From: an uncultured Merdimonas sp.
GTDB lineage: Bacteria > Bacillota > Clostridia > Lachnospirales > Lachnospiraceae
Direction: 5' to 3'
Length of the DNA: 33,830 nt
Assembly: GCA_944378225.1 (NCBI GenBank)
Contig: CALWGE010000003.1
Location: forward strand, 69,455-103,284
Both the position numbers and the translations under genes were made by a program. The notes below the pieces were generated by a model. It was not told the DNA's origin, ran no database searches, and saw nothing but the letters and a program-made list of their open reading frames with translations. Positions 1-7,706 of this stretch are shown here, piece by piece. Numbering within the stretch: the first letter of the stretch is position 1; the number at the start of each line of letters is the position of its first letter.

Positions 1-1
1 T

Positions 2-742
2 CTTTTTGACGAACTTCTGGAGGTTCATATCAAGGATGGCGGAAATCTTACGCCTCCGGAAAATAAAAAAGATGATATCCTGTTCGGTTTTAATCCATGG
101 ACAGTCCTGGATGAGGTCATGAATCCCAATGCAGAATGGGACAAAGAGAAGGGATTTCTGATTGAAGATGCGTTTGCAGGAGAGGAAGAGTTCCGGATGC
201 CGGAGCCTTTTGGAATAAACCGTCTGGTGAAGGTGGAACACGAAGAAGTAGTTACCCTGCCGCGTTATCTGGAGAAGTATGGGCTCAGAAAGGCGAGTTT
301 TAAAATTGCATTGGATGAAAATCTTCTGAATGCATTGAAGGTGATTGACAGAATGGGATTAAGAAGTCTGCACCCGGTGAAGGCAGGCGGAGTAACAGTA
401 GTGCCGCGTGATGTGGTGGCGGCCTGTGCACCGAAGCCTCAGGATATCGGAGCAGATATGACCGGCGGTATGTGCGTGGGCGCAGACTGTATTGGAATCA
501 GGGACGGGCAGCGTAAAGAATATTTTATCTATCAGCCGTTTGATAATCAGGAGGCAATGCGGGACTTTGGAATGCAGGCAGTGGTTGCTCAGACTGGTTT
601 TGGCGCTGCCCTCGGAATTGAACTGATAGGAAGAAAAATATGGAGGGACTCAGGCGTGTTTTCACCGGAATATTTTCCGTCACGTCCTTTTATGGAACTG
701 ATGCAGGAATCAGGACTTGCTTATGGAATAGAAGAGAGGTAA
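2..742 (+). CDS. Saccharopine dehydrogenase-family protein, 3' part
   Basis: The reading frame is open from the left edge of the window, so only the last 246 residues are seen and the N-terminal NAD(P)-binding Rossmann part is missing. The visible part matches the C-terminal catalytic/dimerisation domain of the saccharopine dehydrogenase / carboxynorspermidine synthase family: it contains RSLHPVKAGG, VVPRDVVAAC and a glycine-rich DMTGGMCVG stretch before a beta-rich tail. Members of this family reduce imines formed between an amine and an aldehyde, in lysine or polyamine metabolism. The next gene is not a carboxynorspermidine decarboxylase, so the substrate cannot be set from context. An AT-rich weak hairpin (about 741-764) follows the stop, but it is not a convincing terminator. 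Confidence 0.8.
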   Translation, partial: LFDELLEVHIKDGGNLTPPENKKDDILFGFNPWTVLDEVMNPNAEWDKEKGFLIEDAFAGEEEFRMPEPFGINRLVKVEHEEVVTLPRYLEKYGLRKASFKIALDENLLNALKVIDRMGLRSLHPVKAGGVTVVPRDVVAACAPKPQDIGADMTGGMCVGADCIGIRDGQRKEYFIYQPFDNQEAMRDFGMQAVVAQTGFGAALGIELIGRKIWRDSGVFSPEYFPSRPFMELMQESGLAYGIEER

Positions 743-818
743 AATAAGGCTGGAATTTTATTTTCCGTTTTGCATGTGAAAATTTCATATAAATTTTACA
801 GAGTTTTCACAGGGAAAA

Positions 819-852
819 CATACTGGTTTGTTTAAATCAAAAGTGCAGTATG
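819..852. repeat. Inverted repeat upstream of sulfotransferase gene
   Basis: CATACTG at 819-825 is matched by CAGTATG at 846-852, with a 20-nt AT-rich spacer. A second small inverted repeat (GTTTTC 803-808, GAAAAC 814-819) lies directly before it. The right arm ends 18 nt before the start codon of the sulfotransferase gene, just upstream of its ribosome site. It could be an operator or a 5' UTR hairpin; the sequence alone does not tell which. Confidence 0.4.
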
Positions 853-870
853 TAACGAAAGGGAAAAGGG

Positions 871-2637
871 ATGAACGGGAAAAAGAAGAGAAAAAAACTG
901 ATAGCTGTACTGGTGGTGATTGTACTTCTGGTGATGGCCGTTCCTGCGGTGGTCATGTATATCGGTAAGTCTTTTACGGCAAAAGAGACAGAAGTGCGTA
1001 CGGACTGGACAATGGATGTGGGAGATGTCATTGACCGGAACGAAGAAATGCAGGTGGAGTATGCCGAGGCAGAGCTGGGAGATGGTATCCGGGCTCTTCA
1101 GCTGGTTCCGATGGATATGGAAGAGGAAGGTTTTACTTACTATGACATCTCTGTACAGGACAGGCTGGAGGGAGCACTGGAAGCGCTGAAATATAACGGC
1201 ATGGAATGGACGGCTGAGAGACCTCTTGCGGTTCTTAATCCTTATGGAACAGGAAGCAATGGTCTGTATCTTTATTTTGAAACAGAGGGAAACCGTGAGG
1301 TAAGTTATACGATCCATGTAGAGGACGAGACAATTCCGGATTTCACAAGAACAGCTGCAGAGGACGGAGAAAGCAGCTACTCCAAATCCCATGAGATTCA
1401 GATTATTGGACTGGTGCCGGGCATGAAGAATGAGGTAACTCTGACATTGTCCGGATCCTGGGGAAATGTGCGTCAGACTGTACATTTTACGGTAGATATG
1501 CCTGAGACACAGTCCGGCTATCCGGTGCAGCTGGAATACACAGATGGAGATTCAGATGCTGAGCCTGCAGAGGGTCTGTATACGATGATGCGAATCAATG
1601 GTCATCTGGGATACAGTTTTTTCTTTGATGACGAAGGAGTGCTGCGCTATGAGATGGTTCTCGAGGGCTATGGACCGGATCGTATTCTGTTTGACGGAGA
1701 TGATATCATTACCTGTGTATCCAGTGGAAAACTGGCCCGGATTAATGGAATCGGGCAGGTAGAGCAGATTTACAAACTGGGCGGCTATGTGCTTCATCAT
1801 GATATTGGTTTTGGCAGGGAAGGAGAAATTCTGGCTCTGGCAGAGGTGGAAGGCGCAGAAAATGTAGAGGATCAGCTGATCTCCATTGATATGGAGAGCG
1901 GAAAAGTGACCTGCCTGATCGATTTTACAGAAACTATGTCAGGGTATTATGAAATGACCCGTCCCATTCGTGCTACGGACACCTTTTTCTGGCAGGCAGG
2001 TGAGTGGGATTGGATTCATCTGAACAGTCTGGAGTATCTGGAGGAGGAGGACAGCCTGATCGTGTCTTCCAGAGAGACATCCGCCATTATCAAGCTGGAA
2101 CATATCCATGAGGATCCGGAGGTGTCCTGGATTGCAGGAGATTCCCGGTTCTGGGAAGATACGCCCTACGCGGAATACTGTCTGGAGCAGGAAGGAGATT
2201 TTGTTCCGCAGTACGGACAGCACTGTGTAGAGTATTTGCGGGCAGGAGAGGAAGAAGGCGTCTACTACCTGTCGCTGTACAATAATAATTACTGGTGCCT
2301 GAACAGCCGCGATGATTTTGAAATGGATGTGGCAGAGACGGTAGGAACGGATCTGTATGGACTGGGCGGTGAGACAAGCCAGGTCTATGTTTACAGAATC
2401 GATGAGAATGCAGGAACTTTTTCTCTGGAAGAGTCTTTTGATGTACCTTATTCCAGCATTGTTTCCAACGGTTCTCCGTGTGGAACAGAAGGCAACTGGA
2501 TTGTAAACAGCGGTGTGTCAAAAGTGTTCGGAGAGTACGATGCTGACGGAGTGCTCATCAGGGAGTTTGCATATGAGTGCGATATGCAGAATTACCGGAC
2601 TTTCAAATATGATTATACAGGTTTTTGGTTCGGATAG
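871..2637 (+). CDS. Membrane-anchored arylsulfate sulfotransferase (ASST family)
   Basis: This 588-residue protein has a basic N-terminus (KKKRKK) and one hydrophobic segment at about residues 10-31, with no lipobox, so it is probably a membrane-anchored extracytoplasmic enzyme. The N-terminal part (about 40-210) resembles the beta-sandwich lead-in domain of ASST proteins and the rest the six-bladed propeller. The active-site pattern is visible: HHD at 309-311, DWIHLNS with H383, R401 in SSRE, and GQH with H451, the position of the sulfated histidine in characterised enzymes. ASST moves sulfate between phenolic compounds without PAPS. A GAAAGGGAAAAGGG ribosome site precedes the ATG. The next gene starts 36 nt downstream, so they may be co-transcribed. 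The family call is strong; the natural donor is unknown. Confidence 0.88.
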   Translation: MNGKKKRKKLIAVLVVIVLLVMAVPAVVMYIGKSFTAKETEVRTDWTMDVGDVIDRNEEMQVEYAEAELGDGIRALQLVPMDMEEEGFTYYDISVQDRLEGALEALKYNGMEWTAERPLAVLNPYGTGSNGLYLYFETEGNREVSYTIHVEDETIPDFTRTAAEDGESSYSKSHEIQIIGLVPGMKNEVTLTLSGSWGNVRQTVHFTVDMPETQSGYPVQLEYTDGDSDAEPAEGLYTMMRINGHLGYSFFFDDEGVLRYEMVLEGYGPDRILFDGDDIITCVSSGKLARINGIGQVEQIYKLGGYVLHHDIGFGREGEILALAEVEGAENVEDQLISIDMESGKVTCLIDFTETMSGYYEMTRPIRATDTFFWQAGEWDWIHLNSLEYLEEEDSLIVSSRETSAIIKLEHIHEDPEVSWIAGDSRFWEDTPYAEYCLEQEGDFVPQYGQHCVEYLRAGEEEGVYYLSLYNNNYWCLNSRDDFEMDVAETVGTDLYGLGGETSQVYVYRIDENAGTFSLEESFDVPYSSIVSNGSPCGTEGNWIVNSGVSKVFGEYDADGVLIREFAYECDMQNYRTFKYDYTGFWFG

Positions 2638-2673
2638 AGAATCATTTCGGGCAGAAAGGTAAAATACAGAGAT

Positions 2674-3969
2674 ATGGAAAAGACAGATATCAGATATCAG
2701 ACTTATCTTAAAATACTGCAGGAGGAGCTGGTACCGGCCATGGGCTGTACGGAGCCCATTGCTCTGGCCTATGCGGCTGCAGAAGCCAGAAAAGTACTTG
2801 GCGCCTTTCCTGAAAATGTAAAAATCGAGGTCAGCGGAAGTATTATCAAAAATGTGAAAAGCGTCATTGTACCGAATACTAATCATATGAAAGGAATCCC
2901 CGCCGCCGCTGCTGCAGGAATTATAGCCGGCCGTCCGGAAAGGGAGCTGGAGGTAATCTCTGAAGTCACAGACGGCGAGCGGGAAGAGATTCGAAGATTT
3001 CTGGAAAATGTTAAAATCAGTGTGGAACATGTGGAGACCGGACATGTATTTGACATTACTGTTACAGAAGCCTGCGGCGAAGAGTATGCGAAGGTCCGTA
3101 TAGTCGACAGACATACCAACATTGTTTTGATTGAAAAAAACGGACAGATACTTTTCCGGAAGGAACTGGAGGAGGCACCTGCGGAAAACCATGCAGACAG
3201 AAGTCTGCTGAATATGCAGGATATCTGGGAGTTTGTTCAGACAGCAGATACAGAAGATGTAAAGGAACTTCTGGAAAGACAGATTCGATATAATTCCGCC
3301 ATCGCGGAAGAAGGCCTTCTGGGAGACTATGGGGCAAATATCGGCAGTGTTCTGCTGCGCACGTATGGAAGCGATATCCGGACAAGGGCAAAAGCCAAGG
3401 CTGCCGCAGGTTCTGATGCGCGTATGAATGGCTGTGAGATGCCCGTTATTATAAATTCAGGAAGCGGTAATCAGGGAATTACCTGCTCTGTACCGGTTAT
3501 TGAATATGCGAAAGATCTGGGATCAGGGAAAGAAAAGCTTTACAGAGCGCTGCTTCTTTCAAATCTGACAGCAATTCATCAGAAATCGGAAATCGGAACA
3601 CTGTCCGCCTACTGCGGAGCAGTAAGCGCAGGAGCCGGTGCGGGAGCAGGCATCGCTTATCTGTGCGGAGGCGGGTATCAGGAAATCATCCACACGATTG
3701 TAAATGCTCTGGCTATAGTTTCGGGCATTGTGTGCGACGGGGCAAAGGCATCCTGCGCAGCTAAAATTTCCGCTTCAGTGGATGCAGGAATTCTGGGGTA
3801 TCAGATGTATCTGAATGGTCAGGAATTCAAAGGCGGAGACGGAATTGTAATGAACGATATAGAGGCAACGATTCGGGGTATCGGTCATCTCGGAAAAGAG
3901 GGAATGAAAGGTACCAATGAAGAGATCATAAAGCTGATGATTCAGGGGAGTTCAGAAAAAAAATATTGA
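2674..3969 (+). CDS. cyuA: L-cysteine desulfidase / serine dehydratase-like Fe-S enzyme (CyuA/UPF0597 family)
   Basis: The protein is 431 residues, the usual length of the family. It opens with the hallmark GCTEP motif (C25) and has further conserved cysteines at C271 (NQGITC), C314 (SAYCGA), C354 and C361 (CDGAKASCAAK) that fit a [4Fe-4S] cluster used as a Lewis acid. Members release sulfide, pyruvate and ammonia from L-cysteine, or deaminate L-serine. The C-terminal half is very rich in Gly and Ala, as in the alpha-type serine dehydratase fold. It lies 36 nt after the sulfotransferase gene, so a shared sulfur theme is possible but unproven. Its stop codon lies inside the -35 box of the next promoter. 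Substrate preference between cysteine and serine cannot be read from sequence. Confidence 0.85.
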   Translation: MEKTDIRYQTYLKILQEELVPAMGCTEPIALAYAAAEARKVLGAFPENVKIEVSGSIIKNVKSVIVPNTNHMKGIPAAAAAGIIAGRPERELEVISEVTDGEREEIRRFLENVKISVEHVETGHVFDITVTEACGEEYAKVRIVDRHTNIVLIEKNGQILFRKELEEAPAENHADRSLLNMQDIWEFVQTADTEDVKELLERQIRYNSAIAEEGLLGDYGANIGSVLLRTYGSDIRTRAKAKAAAGSDARMNGCEMPVIINSGSGNQGITCSVPVIEYAKDLGSGKEKLYRALLLSNLTAIHQKSEIGTLSAYCGAVSAGAGAGAGIAYLCGGGYQEIIHTIVNALAIVSGIVCDGAKASCAAKISASVDAGILGYQMYLNGQEFKGGDGIVMNDIEATIRGIGHLGKEGMKGTNEEIIKLMIQGSSEKKY

Positions 3970-3994
3970 CGTTGTTCAGATTATTGTATATAAT
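3966..3994 (+). promoter_or_regulatory. Strong sigma-A promoter for the pot operon leader
   Basis: TTGACG (3966-3971), a 17-nt spacer and a perfect TATAAT (3989-3994). The -35 box overlaps the stop codon of the preceding desulfidase gene. Transcription would begin near 4001, right at the 5' arm of the leader structure. Confidence 0.85.
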
Positions 3995-4000
3995 CGAGAA

Positions 4001-4143
4001 TGCGGAGGAACACAGGAGAACTGTGGGATGAAAAAGAACTCCGCCTAATATGGTGGTTTCGCCTGTGGATGGGCGGAGGTCATTGGTTAGTAGAAGCACA
4101 TAGGACGGGAAAGTCAGTAAAGCTTTCTCCCGTCCTATTTTTT
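4001..4143 (+). ncRNA. Structured leader RNA / candidate riboswitch upstream of potD
   Basis: The predicted transcript starts at about 4001 and folds into GCGGAG (4002-4007) paired with CTCCGC (4039-4044), enclosing a CACAG-GAGAA-CTGTG hairpin (4011-4025) and an asymmetric internal loop (GGATGAAAAAGAA). The same CTCCGCC (4039-4045) can instead pair with GGCGGAG (4072-4078) around a small GGTG/CGCC hairpin, so two folds exclude each other. CACAGG (4011-4016) can likewise pair with CCTGTG (4062-4067). A terminator hairpin follows. This is the layout of an attenuator, riboswitch or small RNA. I could not match it to a known riboswitch class; similarity to c-di-GMP-I is superficial. The downstream genes suggest a polyamine or nitrogen signal, but that is inference. 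Confidence 0.55.
4101..4143 (+). terminator. Intrinsic terminator between leader and potD
   Basis: TAGGACGGGA (4101-4110) pairs with TCCCGTCCTA (4128-4137), followed by six T (4138-4143); an inner AAAG/CTTT pair extends the stem. It sits after a promoter and 44 nt before potD, so it probably works as an attenuator. It could also end read-through from the upstream gene. Confidence 0.88.
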
Positions 4144-4187
4144 GTGCAGGTAAAACCATCTATGAAAACGAAGAGGAGAATGAATGG

Positions 4188-5246
4188 ATGAAAAAGAAAG
4201 GTGTTGTTTTAGGGCTGATTGCCGCTTTGTGTATGGCAGTGATGTCCGGCTGTGGAGGGAAAGATGACAGCGGAGAGAAACTGTACATTTATAACTGGAC
4301 AGAATATATTCCTCAGGAAGTCTATGATGCCTTTGAGGAAGAGACAGGTATTGAAGTAATCGAGACCACTTTTTCTTCCAATGAAGAGATGCTTGCGAAG
4401 CTGACAGCAGGCGGTACAGAACAGTACGATATGGTAGTTGCCAGCAATTATGTTATCAAGGCAATGCAGGAGCAGGGGCTGATACAGGAGCTTGACAAGA
4501 CGCAGCTTGAAAACCTTGGAAATATCAGCGATACGGCGCTGGGCATGGACTTTGATCCGGAAAATCAGTATTCCATTCCGTTTATGGGCGGAATCACTGT
4601 CATTGCTTATAATACAAAGTTATGTCAGGAACTGGGTGTGACCATTGAAAAGTTTGATGATCTTCTGAATCCGGCTCTGGAGAATAATATTGTAGTTGTG
4701 GACGATGTGCGTGAAATCGTGGGAATTGCCCTGAAGGCACAGGGACAGGATTCCAATACGACGGACCAGGCGGTAATTGAAGGAACACTTCCCTGGCTGG
4801 AGCAGCTCGTACCAAACATTAAGGCGTATGACAGTGACAGCCCGAAGACTTTGCTGGCTTCCAATGAAGTAGCGGTAGGCGTGGTGTATAATATTGATGC
4901 AGGAATGGCTATCAATGAGAATCCTGACGTGGATGTGCTTTTTACAGAAGAGCCCTGCGAGATGTCCATGGACAATTTTGTACTGACTTCCAAGGCAAAG
5001 AATGTTGATAATGCCATGAAGTTCATTGATTTTGTGCATCGTCCTGAAATTTATAAAATGATTCTGGATGTATTTCCGGGAGTATGTGTGAATGACGCAG
5101 CCCTGGAGATTATGGATGCGCGTTATCTGGAAAATCCGGGAAGCAACGTGGATCAGTCTGAGATCGCCCGTGCAAATCTGATTGAAGAAGTAGGCGATGC
5201 AGTTACTTATTACGACGATGTATTTACAAAGATGAAAACCAACTAG
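4188..5246 (+). CDS. potD: Spermidine/putrescine ABC transporter, substrate-binding lipoprotein PotD
   Basis: The 352-residue protein has a lipoprotein signal with lipobox MSGC and lipid-bearing C22. The mature N-terminus carries the PotD/PotF signature LYIYNWTEYIP (W37, Y40), followed by the two-lobed periplasmic-binding fold with FMGGITVIAYN and a C-terminal DNFVLTSKAKN region. It captures polyamines outside the membrane for PotABC. An AGGAG site at 4174-4178 lies 9 nt before this ATG; an earlier ATG at 4180 is in another frame and stops after three codons. It is the first gene after the terminator-bearing leader, so its expression probably depends on read-through. Spermidine versus putrescine cannot be decided from what I see. 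Confidence 0.93.
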   Translation: MKKKGVVLGLIAALCMAVMSGCGGKDDSGEKLYIYNWTEYIPQEVYDAFEEETGIEVIETTFSSNEEMLAKLTAGGTEQYDMVVASNYVIKAMQEQGLIQELDKTQLENLGNISDTALGMDFDPENQYSIPFMGGITVIAYNTKLCQELGVTIEKFDDLLNPALENNIVVVDDVREIVGIALKAQGQDSNTTDQAVIEGTLPWLEQLVPNIKAYDSDSPKTLLASNEVAVGVVYNIDAGMAINENPDVDVLFTEEPCEMSMDNFVLTSKAKNVDNAMKFIDFVHRPEIYKMILDVFPGVCVNDAALEIMDARYLENPGSNVDQSEIARANLIEEVGDAVTYYDDVFTKMKTN

Positions 5247-5275
5247 AGCTTTTCTCTGCAGGATGGAGGCCTCAT

Positions 5276-5614
5276 ATGAAAAAGATAGAAATTATAACAA
5301 GACCTGATAAACTGGATATCATCAAAAAGATACTGGCTCAGAATGAGTATTCGGGTATGACGGTGACTGCGGCTATGGGCTGCGGCCGTCAGAAGGCGGA
5401 CGCCAAGGATTTTGAAGAACTGAATCTGGAAATGAATCTTCTGCCGAAGATTCACGTCATGACGGTAGTGTGGGATGAGGATCTGGAAGAAATTCTGCTG
5501 GAACTTCAGCAGAAACTGACTACGGGAAGCGTAGGAGACGGAAAGATCTTTATTTCAACCATTGATGATGTGGTCAGAATCAGAACAGGGGAGCGCGGAT
5601 ACAAGACCCTGTAA
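5276..5614 (+). CDS. PII-like signal protein in polyamine transporter operon (PotN-like?)
   Basis: The 112-residue protein is the length of GlnB/GlnK and keeps the PII core: MKKIEIITRP start, GMTVT at 27-31, G37-R38-Q39-K40 opening the T-loop, K58, the B-loop TGSVGDGKIF and the C-terminal RIRTGERG. The T-loop is not canonical: the uridylylated tyrosine region (ELYRGAEY in GlnB) is replaced by an acidic DFEELNLEMN stretch, with Leu at position 51. It therefore cannot be modified there in the usual way. It sits between potD and potA, spaced 29 and 17 nt, so the transporter is its likely partner rather than AmtB. A PII-like family called PotN has been described next to polyamine ABC genes in Firmicutes (from memory); this is a likely member. 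Ligands (ATP, ADP, 2-oxoglutarate) are unknown. Confidence 0.85.
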   Translation: MKKIEIITRPDKLDIIKKILAQNEYSGMTVTAAMGCGRQKADAKDFEELNLEMNLLPKIHVMTVVWDEDLEEILLELQQKLTTGSVGDGKIFISTIDDVVRIRTGERGYKTL

Positions 5615-5631
5615 TACAGGAGGAACGGCAG

Positions 5632-6783
5632 ATGAACAAGACGCAGGGAAACGATGTAATTGTCCGGATTTCGGATGTGGATAAAAGTTTTGACGGTGAG
5701 CGTGTTGTTAAAAAACTGAATCTGGATGTGGAAAGAGGAGAGTTTCTGACCATGCTGGGGCCATCCGGCTGTGGAAAAACCACGACGCTTCGGATGATTG
5801 CCGGCTTTGAGGTGCCCACGTCAGGACAGATTTTTCTGGAAGGAGAAGATGTGGATGACAAGAAGCCATATGAGCGCAATGTCAACACTGTATTTCAGAA
5901 TTATGCTCTGTTTCCTCATATGAATGTATTTGATAATATTGCGTTCGGACTGGTGGAGAAAAAGGTAAAAAAAGATGAAATCCGCCGCAGGGTTGAGGAG
6001 ATGATCCGTCTGGTACAGCTGGATGGTATGGAGAAAAGAATGCCGGCACAGATGTCAGGCGGACAGAAACAGAGAGTGGCTATTGCCCGCGCGCTGGTGA
6101 ATCGTCCGAAAGTATTGCTTCTTGATGAACCGCTGGGGGCTCTTGACCTGAAACTGCGTAAACAGATGCAGGGAGAGCTGAAGGCTCTTCAGCGCCGTCT
6201 GGGAATTACATTTATCTATGTTACCCATGATCAGGAAGAAGCACTGACCATGAGCGATCGGATTGCTGTTATGAACCGGGGACGTCTGGAGCAGGTAGGT
6301 ACGCCTGAGCAGGTATATAATCATCCGGAAACTAAATTTGTGGCAGATTTTATCGGAGAGTCCAATATTATTGAAGGATATGTGGAAAATATGACGGAGG
6401 ACAGTATTGAAGTTACCATGGAGTCCGGAAAAGCAGTAATTCCGGAGACTGGATACCGCATGGAAGAGATGGTATATCTCTGTATCCGTCCGGAGAATCT
6501 GAAAATTTCCACAGAAGAGAAGGAAGGTTTCCGTTTCCGCGGACAGGTACGGGAGCATATATTTATCGGTTCTACGAATAAAACCATGATTGAGATGCCG
6601 AACGGACAGATGCTGAAATCAGTGACTCCCGCAGAAGATGAACTGATTCCGACAGGTACAACGGTCAATGTATACTGGAACCCGGGAAAAGCCGTAGTCA
6701 TGCGGACGAAGGAAGAGCAGATTTACAATGTGATCGAGCAGTCTGTAGAGATAGAGGGAATGAGAAATGATCAGATCTTTTAA
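5632..6783 (+). CDS. potA: Spermidine/putrescine ABC transporter, ATP-binding protein PotA
   Basis: The 383-residue ATPase has Walker A GPSGCGKT (43-50), Q-loop Q88, ABC signature MSGGQKQ (140-146), Walker B LLLDEP (161-166), the D-loop GALD and the switch histidine in VTHDQEEA. Residues from about 240 form a TOBE-type regulatory domain typical of PotA/MalK-like ATPases. It energises the PotB-PotC channel on the cytoplasmic side. Its start has a clear AGGAGG ribosome site, and its end overlaps the start of potB by 17 nt, which points to coupled translation. It directly follows the PII-like gene, making the nucleotide-binding subunit a plausible target of that regulator. Confidence 0.94.
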   Translation: MNKTQGNDVIVRISDVDKSFDGERVVKKLNLDVERGEFLTMLGPSGCGKTTTLRMIAGFEVPTSGQIFLEGEDVDDKKPYERNVNTVFQNYALFPHMNVFDNIAFGLVEKKVKKDEIRRRVEEMIRLVQLDGMEKRMPAQMSGGQKQRVAIARALVNRPKVLLLDEPLGALDLKLRKQMQGELKALQRRLGITFIYVTHDQEEALTMSDRIAVMNRGRLEQVGTPEQVYNHPETKFVADFIGESNIIEGYVENMTEDSIEVTMESGKAVIPETGYRMEEMVYLCIRPENLKISTEEKEGFRFRGQVREHIFIGSTNKTMIEMPNGQMLKSVTPAEDELIPTGTTVNVYWNPGKAVVMRTKEEQIYNVIEQSVEIEGMRNDQIF

Positions 6784-7621
6784 GAAGCGTATCGGCGCTC
6801 TGGTTACAGTGGGTCCGACTATGCTCTGGCTCGGACTTTTTCTGATGATACCGCTGGTTTATGTGATAGGGATGAGTTTCCTGACGAAAAATGCTTACGG
6901 AGGCGTGGATTTTAAATTTACACTTTCCAATTACAGCGCTCTTTTCAGCAAAGAATATGTGAAAGTTTTTGCGGATTCTCTGTGGCTGTCTCTGGAGACT
7001 ACGATTATTTGTCTGATAGTCGGATACCCGTTTGCCTATATCATTGCCAATGCTCCCAAAAAGTGGAAGCCTGCGCTGGTTCTGCTGCTGATGCTGCCCT
7101 TCTGGACCAATTCATTGATTCGAACCTATGGGTGGAATACTCTGCTGCGTACAGAAGGAATTATCAATCATTTTCTGCAGGGAATCGGTCTGATTGACAA
7201 GCCTCTGAATATGCTGTATACAGACGGAGCCGTTCTGCTTGGTATGGTTTACGCGCTGCTGCCATTTACGGTGCTGCCGCTTCATACCTCAATTGAAAAG
7301 CTGGACAAATCGCTTCTGGAAGCTTCCAGTGATTTGGGCGCATCCAGAGTTCACACATTTATAAGAGTTATTCTTCCCCTGACGATGCCCGGTATTTTTG
7401 CCGGTTCGATTCAGACTTTTATTCCGTCTCTGGGATTCTTTTTCATTTCGGATATGATGGGCGGAGCAAAGACCATGTATATTGGTAATCTGATCAAGAA
7501 TCAGTTTCTGTCGGCCAGAAACTGGCCTTTGGGAGCAGTGCTTTCGATAGTGCTGATTGTGATTACACTGGTTCTGATGAAGCTGTATACACGGGTGGGA
7601 AGTCTGGAAGATATGGCGTAA
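6767..7621 (+). CDS. potB: Spermidine/putrescine ABC transporter permease PotB
   Basis: A 284-residue integral membrane protein with about six hydrophobic segments and the ABC-permease EAA motif (EASSDLGASRVHTF, from about residue 185) that contacts the ATPase. LPFWTNSLIRTYGW before it is typical of PotB. The ATG lies inside the end of potA, with a GAGGG ribosome site 8 nt before it. It forms the membrane channel with PotC. Confidence 0.93.
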   Translation: MIRSFKKRIGALVTVGPTMLWLGLFLMIPLVYVIGMSFLTKNAYGGVDFKFTLSNYSALFSKEYVKVFADSLWLSLETTIICLIVGYPFAYIIANAPKKWKPALVLLLMLPFWTNSLIRTYGWNTLLRTEGIINHFLQGIGLIDKPLNMLYTDGAVLLGMVYALLPFTVLPLHTSIEKLDKSLLEASSDLGASRVHTFIRVILPLTMPGIFAGSIQTFIPSLGFFFISDMMGGAKTMYIGNLIKNQFLSARNWPLGAVLSIVLIVITLVLMKLYTRVGSLEDMA

Positions 7622-7640
7622 GGAAAAGAATGTTGCAGGA

Positions 7641-7680
7641 GCTGAGGACGGGTCCCTCATGGGGATATGCCGGCCTCAGT
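7641..7680 (+). repeat. Hairpin in the potB-potC gap
   Basis: GCTGAGG (7641-7647) pairs with CCTCAGT (7674-7680), with an inner TCCC/GGGG stem. There is no T-run, so it is not a normal terminator. In a gap of 85 nt inside an otherwise tight operon it may stabilise or process the mRNA and set relative expression of the two permeases. Confidence 0.45.
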
Positions 7681-7706
7681 TCAGTATTTATTAAGGAGAG
7701 AGTACA

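Noticed and set aside
832-1485. Long minus-strand open frame of 217 codons over the sulfotransferase gene, and many similar ones elsewhere
   Set aside because: These are antisense shadows of coding frames: no ribosome sites, Cys/His/Ser-rich translations without domains, and overlap with well-supported genes.
4001-4100. c-di-GMP-I, T-box, purine or THF riboswitch as the identity of the potD leader
   Set aside because: Short matches exist (GGGAUG, GCCUAA, GGUGGUUUCGC), but the remaining conserved parts of each class are missing.
4000-4191. Possible small plus-strand protein of 63 residues over the leader region
   Set aside because: It runs through the leader hairpins and the terminator, has no convincing ribosome site and overlaps the potD start; RNA structure explains this stretch better.
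7641-7680. Terminator in the potB-potC gap
   Set aside because: The hairpin has no T-run, and potC follows with a strong ribosome site, so it is kept only as an mRNA hairpin.
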